Shown: positions 9,404 to 18,081 of the stretch, in pieces
Position numbering within the stretch: the first letter of the stretch is position 1
How the letters are laid out: the number at the start of each line of letters is the position of its first letter
Position numbers and translations under genes: made by a program
Notes under the pieces: generated by a model
Told to the model about the DNA's origin: nothing
The model's database searches: none
The model's input: only the letters and a program-made list of their open reading frames with translations
Source of the DNA: Actinomycetes bacterium
GTDB lineage: Bacteria; Actinomycetota; Acidimicrobiia; IMCC26256; Chersky-534
Length of the DNA: 37,006 bases
Reading direction: 5' to 3'
Assembly (NCBI GenBank): GCA_025463865.1
Contig: JAODBH010000182.1
Coordinates: 1 to 37,006, forward strand

Positions 9404-10113
9404 GTCTCGTTCCGCTGCTCGAGCTCCAGGAGCACGACACCGCGATCGACCGGCTGGTGCACCGCCGCAACACGCTGCCCGAGCGCGCCGTGCTCGAGGC
9501 CGCGACGGTCAAGCTCACCGAGATCGCGGACCGGCTGACCGGGGTGACCGCGGCCCGCGACGAGGTCGCCCGCGAGGAGCGCCGGCTCGACGACGAGACG
9601 CGCTCGCTCGAGGACAAGGCCAAGGCCGTCGAGACGACCATGTACTCGGGCACGGTCAACTCGCCCAAGGAGCTCCAGGCCATGCAGGCCGACATCGAGT
9701 CGTTGCGCAAGCACCGGTCGGATCTCGAGGACCGTGAGCTCGAGGTCATGGACCGGCGCGAGGCCCTCGACACCGACGTCGCCGCGGTCGTCGCCGAACA
9801 GGCCGAGATCGAGGCCGAGGCGCGGGGCGCGATCGCGGTCATCGCCAACGAAGAGGCGAAGATCGACGACGACCTGGCGGCGCAGCGCGCGGCTCGCGAG
9901 GCCGTCGCCACCACCATCGATCCCGCGACGCTCCGGCTCTACGAAGGCGCGCGGATCAAGGCCCGGGGCATCGGAGCCGCGAGGCTCATCGGCAACCAGT
10001 GCCAGGGCTGCCGGTTGACGATCCCGTCGGGCGAGGTCGACCGGGCCCGGCACGCGCCGGCCGGAACCGTCACGCAGTGCGACAACTGCGGTGCGATCCT
10101 CGTCGTCGAATGA
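9400..10113 (+). CDS. C4-type zinc-ribbon, coiled-coil protein (DUF164-like)
   Basis: This 237-residue cytosolic protein is of the conserved C4 zinc-ribbon family common in actinobacteria. Residues from about 10 to 180 are Glu/Arg/Ala-rich heptads forming a long helical hairpin. The C-terminus carries two CxxC knuckles, CQGC and CDNC, separated by about 27 residues. It is proposed to bind nucleic acid or act as a scaffold, but its role is not established. The ATG at 9400 overlaps the stop of the 10-codon leader ORF. The next gene starts inside its stop codon (ATGA at 10110-10113), so this is the first main gene of a tight three-gene operon with a membrane protein and a histidine phosphatase. 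Confidence 0.85.
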   Translation: MSLVPLLELQEHDTAIDRLVHRRNTLPERAVLEAATVKLTEIADRLTGVTAARDEVAREERRLDDETRSLEDKAKAVETTMYSGTVNSPKELQAMQADIESLRKHRSDLEDRELEVMDRREALDTDVAAVVAEQAEIEAEARGAIAVIANEEAKIDDDLAAQRAAREAVATTIDPATLRLYEGARIKARGIGAARLIGNQCQGCRLTIPSGEVDRARHAPAGTVTQCDNCGAILVVE

Positions 10114-10589
10114 TCTTCTGGTACGTCGGCCCGTCGGTCCTGCTGGTGCACTACGTGTTCCGCAGCGTCGGTGTCGACTACCGCCTGATCGCGCTCGGCT
10201 CGCTCCTGCCGCTCCTGGTCGATCTCGCGTTCGGGCACATGGCCGTCGGCCACAGCCTCGTCGCGAGCATCGGGCTGATGGCCGTGATCATGGTCGCCAC
10301 GATCGGTCGGCCGCGCCTCCTGCGCCGACGCCTGTTGTGCCTGCCGATCGGCACGATGTGCGGGCTGCTGCTCTCGGGCGCGTGGAGCCACGATCACGTG
10401 TTCTGGTGGCCGTTCCTCGGCTCCGGCTTCGGCTCGGTGGCGCTCGTTCCGTCGTGGGGCATCGTGGCGGTCGAGGAGATCGTCGGCCTCTTCGCGTGCT
10501 GGTGGATGACCGGCATCGGGTCGCTCTACGAGCCGGGCCCGCGCAAGGAGTTCATCCGGACCGGCCGGCTGCGGGACATCCCGTCGTGA
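10110..10589 (+). CDS. Small integral membrane protein, YdjM/metal-dependent-hydrolase-like
   Basis: This 159-residue membrane protein has about four hydrophobic segments (roughly residues 5-17, 25-38, 45-65, 75-90) and a fifth near 115-135. Polar, potentially metal-binding residues sit at the membrane edge: a GSLLPLLVDLAFGH stretch near residues 30-43, then a GHS, and later WSHDHVFWW. This layout (D near the first helices, GHS, later HDH) is reminiscent of inner-membrane YdjM/LexA-regulated hydrolase-like proteins, but the match is weak, so I call it conserved hypothetical. The ATG at 10110 overlaps the upstream stop (ATGA) and the histidine phosphatase gene starts 13 nt downstream, so it is the middle gene of an operon. 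Confidence 0.7.
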   Translation: MIFWYVGPSVLLVHYVFRSVGVDYRLIALGSLLPLLVDLAFGHMAVGHSLVASIGLMAVIMVATIGRPRLLRRRLLCLPIGTMCGLLLSGAWSHDHVFWWPFLGSGFGSVALVPSWGIVAVEEIVGLFACWWMTGIGSLYEPGPRKEFIRTGRLRDIPS

Positions 10590-10602
10590 CCTGGACCGGC
10601 TC

Positions 10603-11190
10603 GTGATCGTGCTCGCGCGGCACGGGCAGACGGCGTCGAACCGCGACGGCCGCCTCCAGGGTCACGTCGACCCGCCGCTCACCGAGCACGGCCGCGCGCA
10701 GGCGCGTCGGCTCGCGGGAGCCGTCGGCGCGGCGGCGGTCGTGCGCACGAGCCCGCTGTTGCGGGCGCGGGAGACCGCGGCTGCGATCGCCGCGGGCATC
10801 GGCGCGACCGTCGAGATCGACGAGCGGCTCATCGAGGTCGCGTACGGCGAGTGGGAAGGCCTGTCGCTCACCGAGGTGCCCGCCGAGGCGTGGGATCAGC
10901 TCAAGGCGGACCCCGACTTCCGGGTGCCGGGCGGCGAGAGCCTCACCGAGGTCGCGACGCGGGTCTCCGACTTCATGCGCGAGTTCGCGGGCGCGGACCT
11001 GAACGTGGTCGCCGTGAGCCACGTCGCACCGATCAAGGCCGCGGTCACGGTCGCGCTCGGCGTCTCGCCCGAGCTCGGCTACCGCATGCGCCTCGACGTC
11101 GCCGCCGTCACCCGGGTCGGCTTCCGCGACGGCGAGAGCTACCTCTCCACCTTCAACGAGACCCACCACCTCGTCGACCTCGAGCTCTGA
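10603..11190 (+). CDS. Histidine phosphatase family protein (phosphoglycerate-mutase-like)
   Basis: This 195-residue cytosolic phosphatase of the branch-1 histidine superfamily shows the RHG phospho-acceptor motif in ARHGQTASNRDGRLQG near residues 5-20, the YGEWEG loop with the general acid/base Glu, and the second catalytic His in VAVSHVAPIK near residue 144. These are features of GpmB/CobC/RNase H-fused phosphatases; the substrate is not evident. The GTG start at 10603 is the only one that keeps the RHG motif close to the N-terminus, because a GTG at 10586 runs into a stop. It lies 13 nt after the membrane-protein gene. A 15-bp palindrome follows its stop. Confidence 0.88.
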   Translation: MIVLARHGQTASNRDGRLQGHVDPPLTEHGRAQARRLAGAVGAAAVVRTSPLLRARETAAAIAAGIGATVEIDERLIEVAYGEWEGLSLTEVPAEAWDQLKADPDFRVPGGESLTEVATRVSDFMREFAGADLNVVAVSHVAPIKAAVTVALGVSPELGYRMRLDVAAVTRVGFRDGESYLSTFNETHHLVDLEL

Positions 11191-11202
11191 AGGCGTCCCA
11201 CG

Positions 11203-11217
11203 ACCCGATCATCGGGT
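11203..11217. terminator. Palindrome between convergent genes, possible bidirectional terminator
   Basis: ACCCGATCATCGGGT is a 15-bp palindrome around a central base that can fold as a 5-7-bp stem. It sits in the 38-bp gap between the convergent histidine phosphatase and bioB genes. No T tract follows, so the terminator role is tentative. Confidence 0.4.
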
Positions 11218-11228
11218 TCCGGGCGCCC

Positions 11229-12290
11229 TTACTCGACGGTGAGGGGGATGCTGGGGCGACGGGCGGGCATGGGGTGGGGGCCGTCGGCGTCGATGACGAA
11301 GCGGCCCTCGCCGGGACCCTCCGCCACGGGCATGCCCAGCGCGTCGAGGAGGGCGTGGTCCTCTTCCGGCGTGCGGCCGAGCGTGGTGAGGTAGTTGCCG
11401 ACGATCAGCGCGTTCGCGCCCGCCAGCAGCCCGAGCGCCTGCAGCTCGCCGAGCACCTTCTCGCGTCCGCCGGCCAGGCGCAGCCAGGTTCCCGGCATGA
11501 TCAAGCGGAACAGCGCGATGGCCTGGAGCGCCTCGCGCGGCGACATGAGGCCCTGCTCCGCGAGCGGGGTGCCGGGCCGCGGGTCGAGCAGGTTGATCGG
11601 CACCTCGCAGGGGTCGAGCTCGGCGAGCTCGAAGGCGAAGTCGATCCGCTGCGCGAGGGTCTCGCCGAGCCCGAGGATGCCGCCGGAGCACAGCTCCATG
11701 CCGGCGTCCTTCGCGAGCTGCGCGGTCGCGACGCGGTCCTCCCAGGTGTGGGTGGTGCAGATCTCGGGGAACACGGCGCGCGGCGCCTCGAGGTTGTGGT
11801 TGTACCGACGGACACCGGCGGCCGCGAGGCGCGCCGCCTGCTCCGGCCGCAGGAGACCCAGTGAGCACGCGACCTCGAGCCCGGTCTCACGCTGCACGAG
11901 CTCGACCGCGTCGATCACCTTGCGGAGCAGGCGCTCCTCGGGCCCCCGCACCGCGACGACGATGCAGAACTGCGTGGCGCCGACGGCCGCGGTGGAGCGC
12001 GCCGCCGCGAGCACCTCGTCGAGGTCGAGGAACGCATAGACGTCGACCTCGGTCTCGAAGCGGGCGCTCTGGCTGCAGAACGCGCAGTCCTCGGGGCACG
12101 CGCCCGACTTGGCGTTGATCAGGCTCTCGAGCTCGACCTCGGGGCCCATGTAGGCGAGACGGACCTTGTGGGCGAGCGCCACGAGATCGGGAAGGTCGTC
12201 GAGCGGGAGCGCGGCGATCGCGTCGACCTCGGCCCGGGTGAGGGGGCGCCGCTCCTCGAGCAGGGCACGTTCCGCGGTGGCGAGGGGCAT
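11229..12290 (-). CDS. bioB: Biotin synthase
   Basis: This 353-residue radical-SAM enzyme inserts sulfur into dethiobiotin, the last step of biotin synthesis. The CxxxCxxC radical-SAM cluster ligands are Cys65, Cys69 and Cys72 in SGACPEDCAFCSQS. The YNHNLE motif, the GLGET motif and further cysteines in TQFC, EVACS and MELCSGG follow the BioB pattern for the auxiliary 2Fe-2S cluster. WLRLAGGREKV carries the Arg ligand region. The ATG at 12290 is preceded by GGAGGAAC, a strong SD. A TACGCT -10-like box lies about 47 nt upstream, giving a normal leader. No other bio genes are in the window. The 3' end faces the histidine phosphatase gene. Confidence 0.93.
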   Translation of the reverse strand: MPLATAERALLEERRPLTRAEVDAIAALPLDDLPDLVALAHKVRLAYMGPEVELESLINAKSGACPEDCAFCSQSARFETEVDVYAFLDLDEVLAAARSTAAVGATQFCIVVAVRGPEERLLRKVIDAVELVQRETGLEVACSLGLLRPEQAARLAAAGVRRYNHNLEAPRAVFPEICTTHTWEDRVATAQLAKDAGMELCSGGILGLGETLAQRIDFAFELAELDPCEVPINLLDPRPGTPLAEQGLMSPREALQAIALFRLIMPGTWLRLAGGREKVLGELQALGLLAGANALIVGNYLTTLGRTPEEDHALLDALGMPVAEGPGEGRFVIDADGPHPMPARRPSIPLTVE

Positions 12291-12336
12291 GCGTTCCTCC
12301 GGGGGCGAGGGTTGGGGACGGGCCGTTGCCGGGGTC

Positions 12337-12342
12337 AGCGTA
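12337..12342 (-). promoter_or_regulatory. Putative -10 box of bioB (TACGCT)
   Basis: TACGCT on the reverse strand would give a leader of about 40 nt carrying the GGAGGAAC SD. The -35 region is not recognisable and no biotin-repressor-like palindrome is apparent in this 96-bp gap. Confidence 0.35.
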
Positions 12343-12386
12343 TGCGAGCGGCTCTGCAGGCATTGACTCCGGCCGGGTCCACGCCG

Positions 12387-13109
12387 TTACCAGCGGACCT
12401 CCATGCGCAGCCCATGACGATCGACGGGCGGCGCGCCGGGCAGGCGCCCCGCGGTACCGGCGACCACGCGCGCCGCGCTCCACGCGACGACCGTGGCGTC
12501 GAGCACGTCGTCCCAGGCGACCCGGGGCGGCTTGCCGCTCGGACCCGAGCCCGCCACGACCGGGGGCACACGCGCCGGTGCGGGTGGCCGGCTCGGAACC
12601 GTGATCCCGGCCCGTTCGAGCAGCGCCCGACGGCGGGCCTGCCCGGCGCCGGTGCGCTTCGGCTCCAGCAGCGGTGTGCCGGCCAACTCCATGAAGCCGA
12701 GCTCGGGATGGATCTCGACGACTCGTTGCTGGCCGTTCGCGCGGACGAAGTCGTCGACCTCGGCGATCTTGTCGAGGATGAAGAACGACTGTTTCGTGAG
12801 GTGGCCGTCGACCGCGGCCTTGACCGCGAGGTAGTGGGGTTCGCGACGCCAATGCTCGAGCGCGATCCGCGGCGGCGCCGAGAACACGGAAGTGCCGCGG
12901 ACCGCGCCGAGCCGGGCTCTGGCGAGCGAGTCGGCCTGCCGGCCACCCGGCTCCCACCCGTCGAGCAGGCCTACCGGCATGTCGACCCCCACGAGCGTGT
13001 CGTGCGGCAGCGCGGCCATCAGCGCGGCGAAGCCGGAGTACACGCTCGCGACGCCGTCGCGCACGCAGACCCAACCGTCTCTACACCCGTCGACACCGGC
13101 CGCCCGCAC
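12387..13109 (-). CDS. DUF429 family protein (RNase H-fold predicted nuclease)
   Basis: This is a 240-residue DUF429 protein, predicted by family to have an RNase H-like fold, with unproven function. The diagnostic first Asp is in GVDGCRDGWVC at the N-terminus and the second in VGVDMPVGL near residue 45. Central VVEIHPELGF and C-terminal AWDDVLDATVVAW also match the family. The GTG at 13109 is chosen because TAGCCT ends 7 nt before it (leaderless pattern) and the conserved domain begins right there. Extending the frame to 13319 would run deep into the divergent amine oxidase gene and adds an unrelated Arg/Asp-rich stretch. It lies 96 bp upstream of bioB on the same strand. Confidence 0.85.
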   Translation of the reverse strand: MRAAGVDGCRDGWVCVRDGVASVYSGFAALMAALPHDTLVGVDMPVGLLDGWEPGGRQADSLARARLGAVRGTSVFSAPPRIALEHWRREPHYLAVKAAVDGHLTKQSFFILDKIAEVDDFVRANGQQRVVEIHPELGFMELAGTPLLEPKRTGAGQARRRALLERAGITVPSRPPAPARVPPVVAGSGPSGKPPRVAWDDVLDATVVAWSAARVVAGTAGRLPGAPPVDRHGLRMEVRW

Positions 13110-13116
13110 GTCGCGC

Positions 13117-13130
13117 AGGCTACGTAACCT
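13117..13130. promoter_or_regulatory. Back-to-back divergent -10 boxes (AGGCTACGTAACCT)
   Basis: The 14 bp are a near-perfect palindrome. Read forward, TAACCT (13125-13130) ends 6 nt before the ATG of the amine oxidase. Read in reverse, TAGCCT (13122-13117) ends 7 nt before the GTG of the DUF429 gene. Both genes would be leaderless and their start codons are only 27 bp apart, so the two open complexes would compete. Confidence 0.65.
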
Positions 13131-13136
13131 GGCCCG

Positions 13137-14513
13137 ATGGCCGAACGGATCGAGACCGACGTCGTCGTCGTAGGTGCCGGGCTCGCGGGTCTGAGCGCGG
13201 CGCAGGCGCTGGTCGCCGCGGGGCGCGACGTCGTCGTCGTGGAGGCGCGCGACCGGGTCGGCGGCCGGGTCGTCAACCGCGAGCTGGACCACGGCGTCGT
13301 GGTCGAGATGGGTGGGCAATGGATCGGGCCGACCCAGAACCGGATCGCGCGATTGGCCGCCGACCTGGGCGTCGAGACCTTCCCCACCTTCAACGACGGC
13401 GACAACATCCTGCGCTTCGGTGAGACGCAGGGCCGTTACAAGGGTGCGATCCCGCGCATCAATCCCGTCGTCCTGGCCGACATCGGCCGCGCCCAGGCGC
13501 GGTTCGACAAGCTCGCCCGGCGGGTGCCGCTCGAGGCGCCCTGGAGCGCGGCCCAGGCCGAGCAGTGGGACTCACAGACGTTCGAGACCTGGATCCGACG
13601 CAACTGCCGCACGAGCAAGGGGAAGGATCTGCTGCGCCTCTATTCCGCCGCGGTGTTCGCGGCGGAGCCCGCCGACTACTCCCTGCTCCACGCGCTCTTC
13701 TACACGAACTCCGGCGGTGGAGTGGACCGGCTGACGGGCACCGCCGACGGCGCGCAGCAGGACCGGTTCGTCGGCGGCTCGCAACGCATCCCGCTTCTGA
13801 TGGCTGACGAACTGGGCGCTCGGGTGCGTCTCGCGCAACCGGTCCGACGCATCACCGATCGCGGCGCGGGCGTGACGGTCCTCACCGACCAGCTGGAGCT
13901 CGAAGCGAGGGCGGTGGTCGTCGCGATCCCGCCGACCCTCGCGGGTCGGCTGGTTTACGAACCCGCGCTCCCGCCCTGGCGCGACCAGCTGACCCAGGCC
14001 GTGCCCGCGGGCGCGGTGATCAAGTGCAACGTCGTGTACGAGACCCCGTTCTGGCGGGAGGACGGGCTCACGGGACAGGCCACCGGCAACGAGGGCCCGG
14101 TCAAGATCACGTTCGACAACTCACCGCCGTCGGGAGTGCGCGGCGTGATGCTCGCGTTCCTCGAGGGCGCGCACGCGCGTCGCGCGGCGCGGATGACGCC
14201 GGCTGAACGGCGCGAAGCCGTGCTCGGCTCGCTCGTGCGTTACTTCGGCCCGCAAGCCGCCAAGCCGCTCGACTTCCAGGAGCTCGACTGGTCGGCCGAG
14301 GAGTGGACGCGCGGCTGCTACGGCGCGCACCTCCCGACCGGTGTCTGGACCCAGTACGGCCCGGCGCTGCGCGAGCCCGTCGGCTGCATCCACTGGGCCG
14401 GCACCGAAACGGCCACGGTGTGGAACGGCTACATGGACGGCGCGTTGCAGTCCGGCGACCGCGCGGCCGCCGAGGTCCTCCAGTGTTTGTCGATCAGACC
14501 CGAGGAGTCCTGA
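13137..14513 (+). CDS. Flavin monoamine oxidase (MAO-type amine oxidase)
   Basis: This 458-residue FAD-dependent amine oxidase oxidatively deaminates a primary or secondary amine to an aldehyde, with H2O2 and ammonia as products. The Rossmann dinucleotide motif GAGLAGLSAA lies at about 13-22, followed by VVEARDRVGGRV. The C-terminal FAD motif WAGTETATVWNGYMDGAL closely follows animal MAO. Cys394 in WTRGCYGAHLPTG aligns with the SGGCY cysteine that carries 8-alpha-S-cysteinyl FAD in MAO-A/B, so covalent flavin is likely. The substrate is unknown. The ATG at 13137 is supported by TAACCT 6 nt upstream. No signal peptide is seen. The gene is divergent from the DUF429 gene. Confidence 0.9.
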   Translation: MAERIETDVVVVGAGLAGLSAAQALVAAGRDVVVVEARDRVGGRVVNRELDHGVVVEMGGQWIGPTQNRIARLAADLGVETFPTFNDGDNILRFGETQGRYKGAIPRINPVVLADIGRAQARFDKLARRVPLEAPWSAAQAEQWDSQTFETWIRRNCRTSKGKDLLRLYSAAVFAAEPADYSLLHALFYTNSGGGVDRLTGTADGAQQDRFVGGSQRIPLLMADELGARVRLAQPVRRITDRGAGVTVLTDQLELEARAVVVAIPPTLAGRLVYEPALPPWRDQLTQAVPAGAVIKCNVVYETPFWREDGLTGQATGNEGPVKITFDNSPPSGVRGVMLAFLEGAHARRAARMTPAERREAVLGSLVRYFGPQAAKPLDFQELDWSAEEWTRGCYGAHLPTGVWTQYGPALREPVGCIHWAGTETATVWNGYMDGALQSGDRAAAEVLQCLSIRPEES

Positions 14514-14587
14514 GCCGGCGGTACTGATACGGCGCCGAGCGGGGAAGGGATGGCCGGGATCGACGGCCTTCGTGTTGAGATGCTCCG

Positions 14588-16039
14588 ATGCGGATGGCCG
14601 TCGCGGGGGCGTCAGGATACGTGGGCGGTGTGCTGGTCGAGCGCCTCACCGCCGACGGCCACACGGTCGTCGCCCTCGGCCGCAACGCGAAGACGCTGCC
14701 CGACGGAGTCGGCGTCGAGCCCGTCGAGGTCGACGTGGCGGATCTCGATGCGTTGACCGACGCGCTGCGCGGGTCGGATGCGGCGTACTACCTCGTGCAC
14801 TCGATGACCACGGGCGGCGACTTCCGGTCCCGCGACCGCGAGCTCGCGGAGACCTTCGGCGCCGCCGCGGCCGCGGCCGGCGTCGGTCGCATCGTCTACC
14901 TGGGCGGCTTGGGCGAGGACCCCACCAGTGAGCACCTCCAGAGCCGCCAAGAGGTCGGACGCGCCCTGGGCGACGCGGGGGTCCCGGTGGTCGAGCTGCG
15001 CGCCGCGGTCATCCTCGGCGCGGGCAGCATCTCCTTCGAGATGCTGCGGCACATCACCGGCCGCCTGCCTGTCATGGTCTGCCCCCGCTGGGTCCGTACC
15101 CGCATCCAACCGCTCGCCGAACGCGACCTGCTCGAGTACCTCGTGCAGTCGCTCGCCGTGGAGCCCCGTGTCTACGAGGTCGGAGGGGCCGACGTGACGA
15201 GCTACGAGGAGATGATCGAGGCGTACGCGCGGGTGCGGGGCCTGCGCCCTCGCCTGATCGTCAACATCCCGCTCCTCACGCCCCACCTCTCCGCCTATTG
15301 GGTCGACCTCGTCACGCCGGTCGACCGCGACGTCAGCCACTCACTCATCGAGAGCCTCACGACCGAGGTCGTGGTGCAGGATCCCGGGCCGACGGCGGCC
15401 GCGTTCACCGTCGAGCCCCTCGGCCTCGACGACTCGATCCGCGCCGCGCTCGACAGCCAGCTCGAGCGTGCGCCGATCCGGATCTTCGACCGCGGCAACG
15501 GGGTCGACGCGGGGATCTACGCGATCGTGGTCGACGTCCCGATGGATCCCGAGCTCGCGGGCGCACTCGACGACGACCTCGGCGCCATCGGGGGCAGCCA
15601 GGCCTGGTACGGGTTCGCGATCGGCTGGTGGCTGCGGATCACGTTCGGTCGGCTCTTCGGCGAGCGGATGAAGCTCGGGGCTGCAGCCGAGGTCACGAAG
15701 GGGGCGCGGGTCGACTGGTGGACGGTCGTCGAGCGCGACCCGGGTGTGCTGCTGCTCGCGAGCGTCGACTGGTTCTTCGGTGAGGCGTGGCTCGGTTGGC
15801 AGCTCCGGGTGTCAGCCGACGGGACGCGGGCGACGTTGCACCAGGTCGGAGCGCTGCGGACGAAAGGCGTGCCCGGAGTCGTCTACTGGTTCCTGCTCGT
15901 GCCGATCCACCGACGCGTGTTCCGCAATCTGGCCGAGCTGCGGGTCAGCCGGGCCCGCGCCGCGATGAGGGCAGGCACCACGAGTGCCGGCGGTGGCGCT
16001 GCGACCTCCCGGACAGGGGCGTTCCCCGACGCGGGTTGA
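14588..16039 (+). CDS. NAD(P)-binding atypical SDR fused to DUF2867
   Basis: This 483-residue two-domain protein starts with an atypical short-chain dehydrogenase/NmrA-like Rossmann domain (GASGYVGG near residues 7-14; YYLVHSM and IVYLGGLGED further on). Residues from about 310 form a DUF2867 domain, SRPBCC-like, with the DWWTVVERDPG and YWFLLVPIHRRVF segments typical of that family. The combination is common in actinobacteria and in proteobacterial YbjT-like proteins, and no reaction has been assigned. The C-terminal 25 residues are Ala/Gly/Thr-rich. ATG at 14588 or 14594 are both possible; neither has a clear SD. The 74-bp upstream gap holds nothing definite. The DinG-like gene follows 20 bp downstream. 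Confidence 0.82.
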   Translation: MRMAVAGASGYVGGVLVERLTADGHTVVALGRNAKTLPDGVGVEPVEVDVADLDALTDALRGSDAAYYLVHSMTTGGDFRSRDRELAETFGAAAAAAGVGRIVYLGGLGEDPTSEHLQSRQEVGRALGDAGVPVVELRAAVILGAGSISFEMLRHITGRLPVMVCPRWVRTRIQPLAERDLLEYLVQSLAVEPRVYEVGGADVTSYEEMIEAYARVRGLRPRLIVNIPLLTPHLSAYWVDLVTPVDRDVSHSLIESLTTEVVVQDPGPTAAAFTVEPLGLDDSIRAALDSQLERAPIRIFDRGNGVDAGIYAIVVDVPMDPELAGALDDDLGAIGGSQAWYGFAIGWWLRITFGRLFGERMKLGAAAEVTKGARVDWWTVVERDPGVLLLASVDWFFGEAWLGWQLRVSADGTRATLHQVGALRTKGVPGVVYWFLLVPIHRRVFRNLAELRVSRARAAMRAGTTSAGGGAATSRTGAFPDAG

Positions 16040-16059
16040 ACGTCGGTCAGACTGCGACG

Positions 16060-18081
16060 ATGGCTGAAGGAATCGTGCTCGACGCGCTGGCGAAGGCCGT
16101 CGACGCGCTGCCGGGCGCCGGCGAGGACCGCCCGGGGCAGCGTGAGCTCACGTTGGCGGTGGCCGACGCGATGCTGACCGAGCGTCACCTCGTGGCCCAG
16201 GCCGGCACCGGGAGCGGAAAGTCGCTCGCCTACCTCGTGCCCGCCCTGGTCAGCGGCCTGCGGGTCGTCGTGGCGACCGCGACCCTGGCTCTGCAGGACC
16301 AGCTGTGGCGCAAGGACGTGCCCCACGTCCTCGACGCGCTCGGGCTCCGCGGTGAGCGCACCGCGGCGATGCTGAAGGGCCGCTCCAACTACCTGTGCAA
16401 GGCCAAGCTCGAGGACGCGCAGGACGAGGGCACGCTGTTCGAGAGCCGGCCGTCGAAGTCGTTCGCCGCCGATCTCCGCTTCCTCACCAAGTGGTCGGGT
16501 ACCACCATCACGGGCGACGAGGCCGACCTCCCCGAGTCGGTGGCGAAGGAGAGCTGGCGGGCGCTCACCTGCGGGCCCGGTGAGTGTCCCGGTGCGGCGA
16601 AGTGCTTCGCGGGCGACGACTGCTTCGCCGAGGCCGCGCGCACCCGCGCCGCGACCGCCGACCTGCTGATCGTGAACACGTCGCTCTATTGCGCGCACCT
16701 GGCGTCCGGTGGCTACGTGCTGCCGGAGCACGACGTCGTGATCTTCGACGAGGCCCACGAGCTTCCCGACATCGCGACCCGCGCGTTCGGCATCGACTGC
16801 AGCGCGCCCCGCCTCCGCGCGCTCGCGGCCCGGCTGCGCCGGGTCGTCGGCGACGAGAAGTCGGTGGAACGGGTCGCGAGCTTGGGCGACGAGCTCGAGC
16901 GCGTGCTGGGCTACACCGAAGGCCGCGTGCGGCCCGACCGCGGCGATCTGGCCGTCGTGCTCAACGGCGCGGCCGAGGCGGTCGCCACTGCGACCGCGGC
17001 GGTGAACCGGGTGAAGGACGACGGCGACGCGGCCGACGCCACCGCGTGCCAGGCCGCGATGCAGCTCGGTTCCGGTGCGCTCCTCGACCTCCGGCGCCTC
17101 GCCGCCCCGGCCGAGGACGAGGTGGCGTGGGTCGAGGGCGGCCGCTATCCCACGTTGCGCCTCGCGCCGGTGGAGGTCGGTGTCCGCATCGCCGACGTGC
17201 TCCTCACGAAGCAGCCGTGTGTGTTCGTCTCCGCGACGATGGGTTCCGGGGAGCGCTTCGACGCCTTCGCCCGCGCCGCCGGCCTCGATCCGCTGGTCGA
17301 GGCCGAACCCGTCGACCGGGGTGCGTCACTCGCGGCCGACAAGCTTCCGGGCTACGTCGCGTTGCGAGCCGAGAGTCCGTTCGACTTCCGCGAGCAGGCG
17401 TACCTCTACGTGCCCCGCCACCTCCCCGAGCCGCGCGACCCCGGGTGGGAGGCCGCGGCAGGCACCGAGCTCGGCGATCTGGTCGAGGCGGCCGACGGAC
17501 ACGCGCTCGTCCTGTGCACGAGCCGGGCCGCGGTCGTCCGGTTCGTCACCACGTTGCGGGAGCGCTTCCCCGACCACCGGATCATCGCCCAGGACGACGG
17601 GCCCAAGGCCCTGCTCGTCGAGCAGTTCGCCGCCGACGGCCGGGCCGTGCTCGTGGCGACCCGCAGCTTCTGGCAGGGCGTCGACGTGCCCGGTTCCACC
17701 CTCTCGCTCGTGGTGGTCGACAAGCTCCCGTTCGCGCGGCCCGACGATCCCCTCGAGCAGGCCCGCCGCGCGCTCGCGTCGAAGCGGGGCGAGAACCCCT
17801 TCGTCACCATCGACGTGCCGCGAGCCGCCCTCGCCCTCGCGCAGGGCGCGGGCCGGTTGGTGCGTTCCCGGACCGACCGCGGCGTGGTCGCGGTGCTCGA
17901 CTCCCGCCTCGCGAACGCGGGCTACCGAGCCGCGCTCCTCGCCGCGCTGCCCCCGTTCCGCCGCTCCGTCGACGGCGACGAGGTCCGCGCGTTCTTGCGG
18001 GGGCTGCTGGAGGGCGGGAGCGACGAGTCCGGGTCTCAGCAGGTCGCGGGTGCGGCAGCGGGTGGGTCTCGGTCCGTCTGA
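16060..18081 (+). CDS. DinG/XPD-like ATP-dependent DNA helicase with Fe-S cluster
   Basis: This 673-residue superfamily 2 5'-to-3' DNA helicase probably resolves unusual DNA structures or R-loops. It has a Q-box [15 protein letters not shown] (24-38), Walker A AGTGSGKS (48-55), and the DEAH box at 230-233 in [11 protein letters not shown]. Between motifs I and II lie Cys113, Cys171, Cys176, Cys182 and Cys188, which supply the 4Fe-4S ligands of the DinG/XPD family. Motif VI is in [17 protein letters not shown] near residue 590. The ATG at 16060 is chosen because the domain starts directly there and CAGACT ends 6 nt upstream; longer readings overlap the SDR gene. Its last 46 bp overlap the 3' end of the convergent ppgK. 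Confidence 0.9.
   Translation: MAEGIVLDALAKAVDALPGAGEDRPGQRELTLAVADAMLTERHLVAQAGTGSGKSLAYLVPALVSGLRVVVATATLALQDQLWRKDVPHVLDALGLRGERTAAMLKGRSNYLCKAKLEDAQDEGTLFESRPSKSFAADLRFLTKWSGTTITGDEADLPESVAKESWRALTCGPGECPGAAKCFAGDDCFAEAARTRAATADLLIVNTSLYCAHLASGGYVLPEHDVVIFDEAHELPDIATRAFGIDCSAPRLRALAARLRRVVGDEKSVERVASLGDELERVLGYTEGRVRPDRGDLAVVLNGAAEAVATATAAVNRVKDDGDAADATACQAAMQLGSGALLDLRRLAAPAEDEVAWVEGGRYPTLRLAPVEVGVRIADVLLTKQPCVFVSATMGSGERFDAFARAAGLDPLVEAEPVDRGASLAADKLPGYVALRAESPFDFREQAYLYVPRHLPEPRDPGWEAAAGTELGDLVEAADGHALVLCTSRAAVVRFVTTLRERFPDHRIIAQDDGPKALLVEQFAADGRAVLVATRSFWQGVDVPGSTLSLVVVDKLPFARPDDPLEQARRALASKRGENPFVTIDVPRAALALAQGAGRLVRSRTDRGVVAVLDSRLANAGYRAALLAALPPFRRSVDGDEVRAFLRGLLEGGSDESGSQQVAGAAAGGSRSV

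Noticed and set aside
6774..9917. 1047-codon reverse open frame
   Set aside because: Antisense to the aldo/keto reductase, PBP and zinc-ribbon genes; Arg/Ser-rich, no recognisable domain.
12337..12386. TTGACT at 12363-12368 as a -35 for bioB
   Set aside because: It is on the forward strand, whereas bioB is read from the reverse strand; no forward gene starts nearby.
13110..13319. N-terminal extension of the DUF429 gene to 13319
   Set aside because: It would overlap the divergent amine oxidase by 183 bp and bypass a leaderless promoter placed exactly before the conserved domain.
15787..16059. Longer start for the DinG-like helicase
   Set aside because: The extension lies in the wrong frame of the SDR-DUF2867 gene and shows no helicase similarity.
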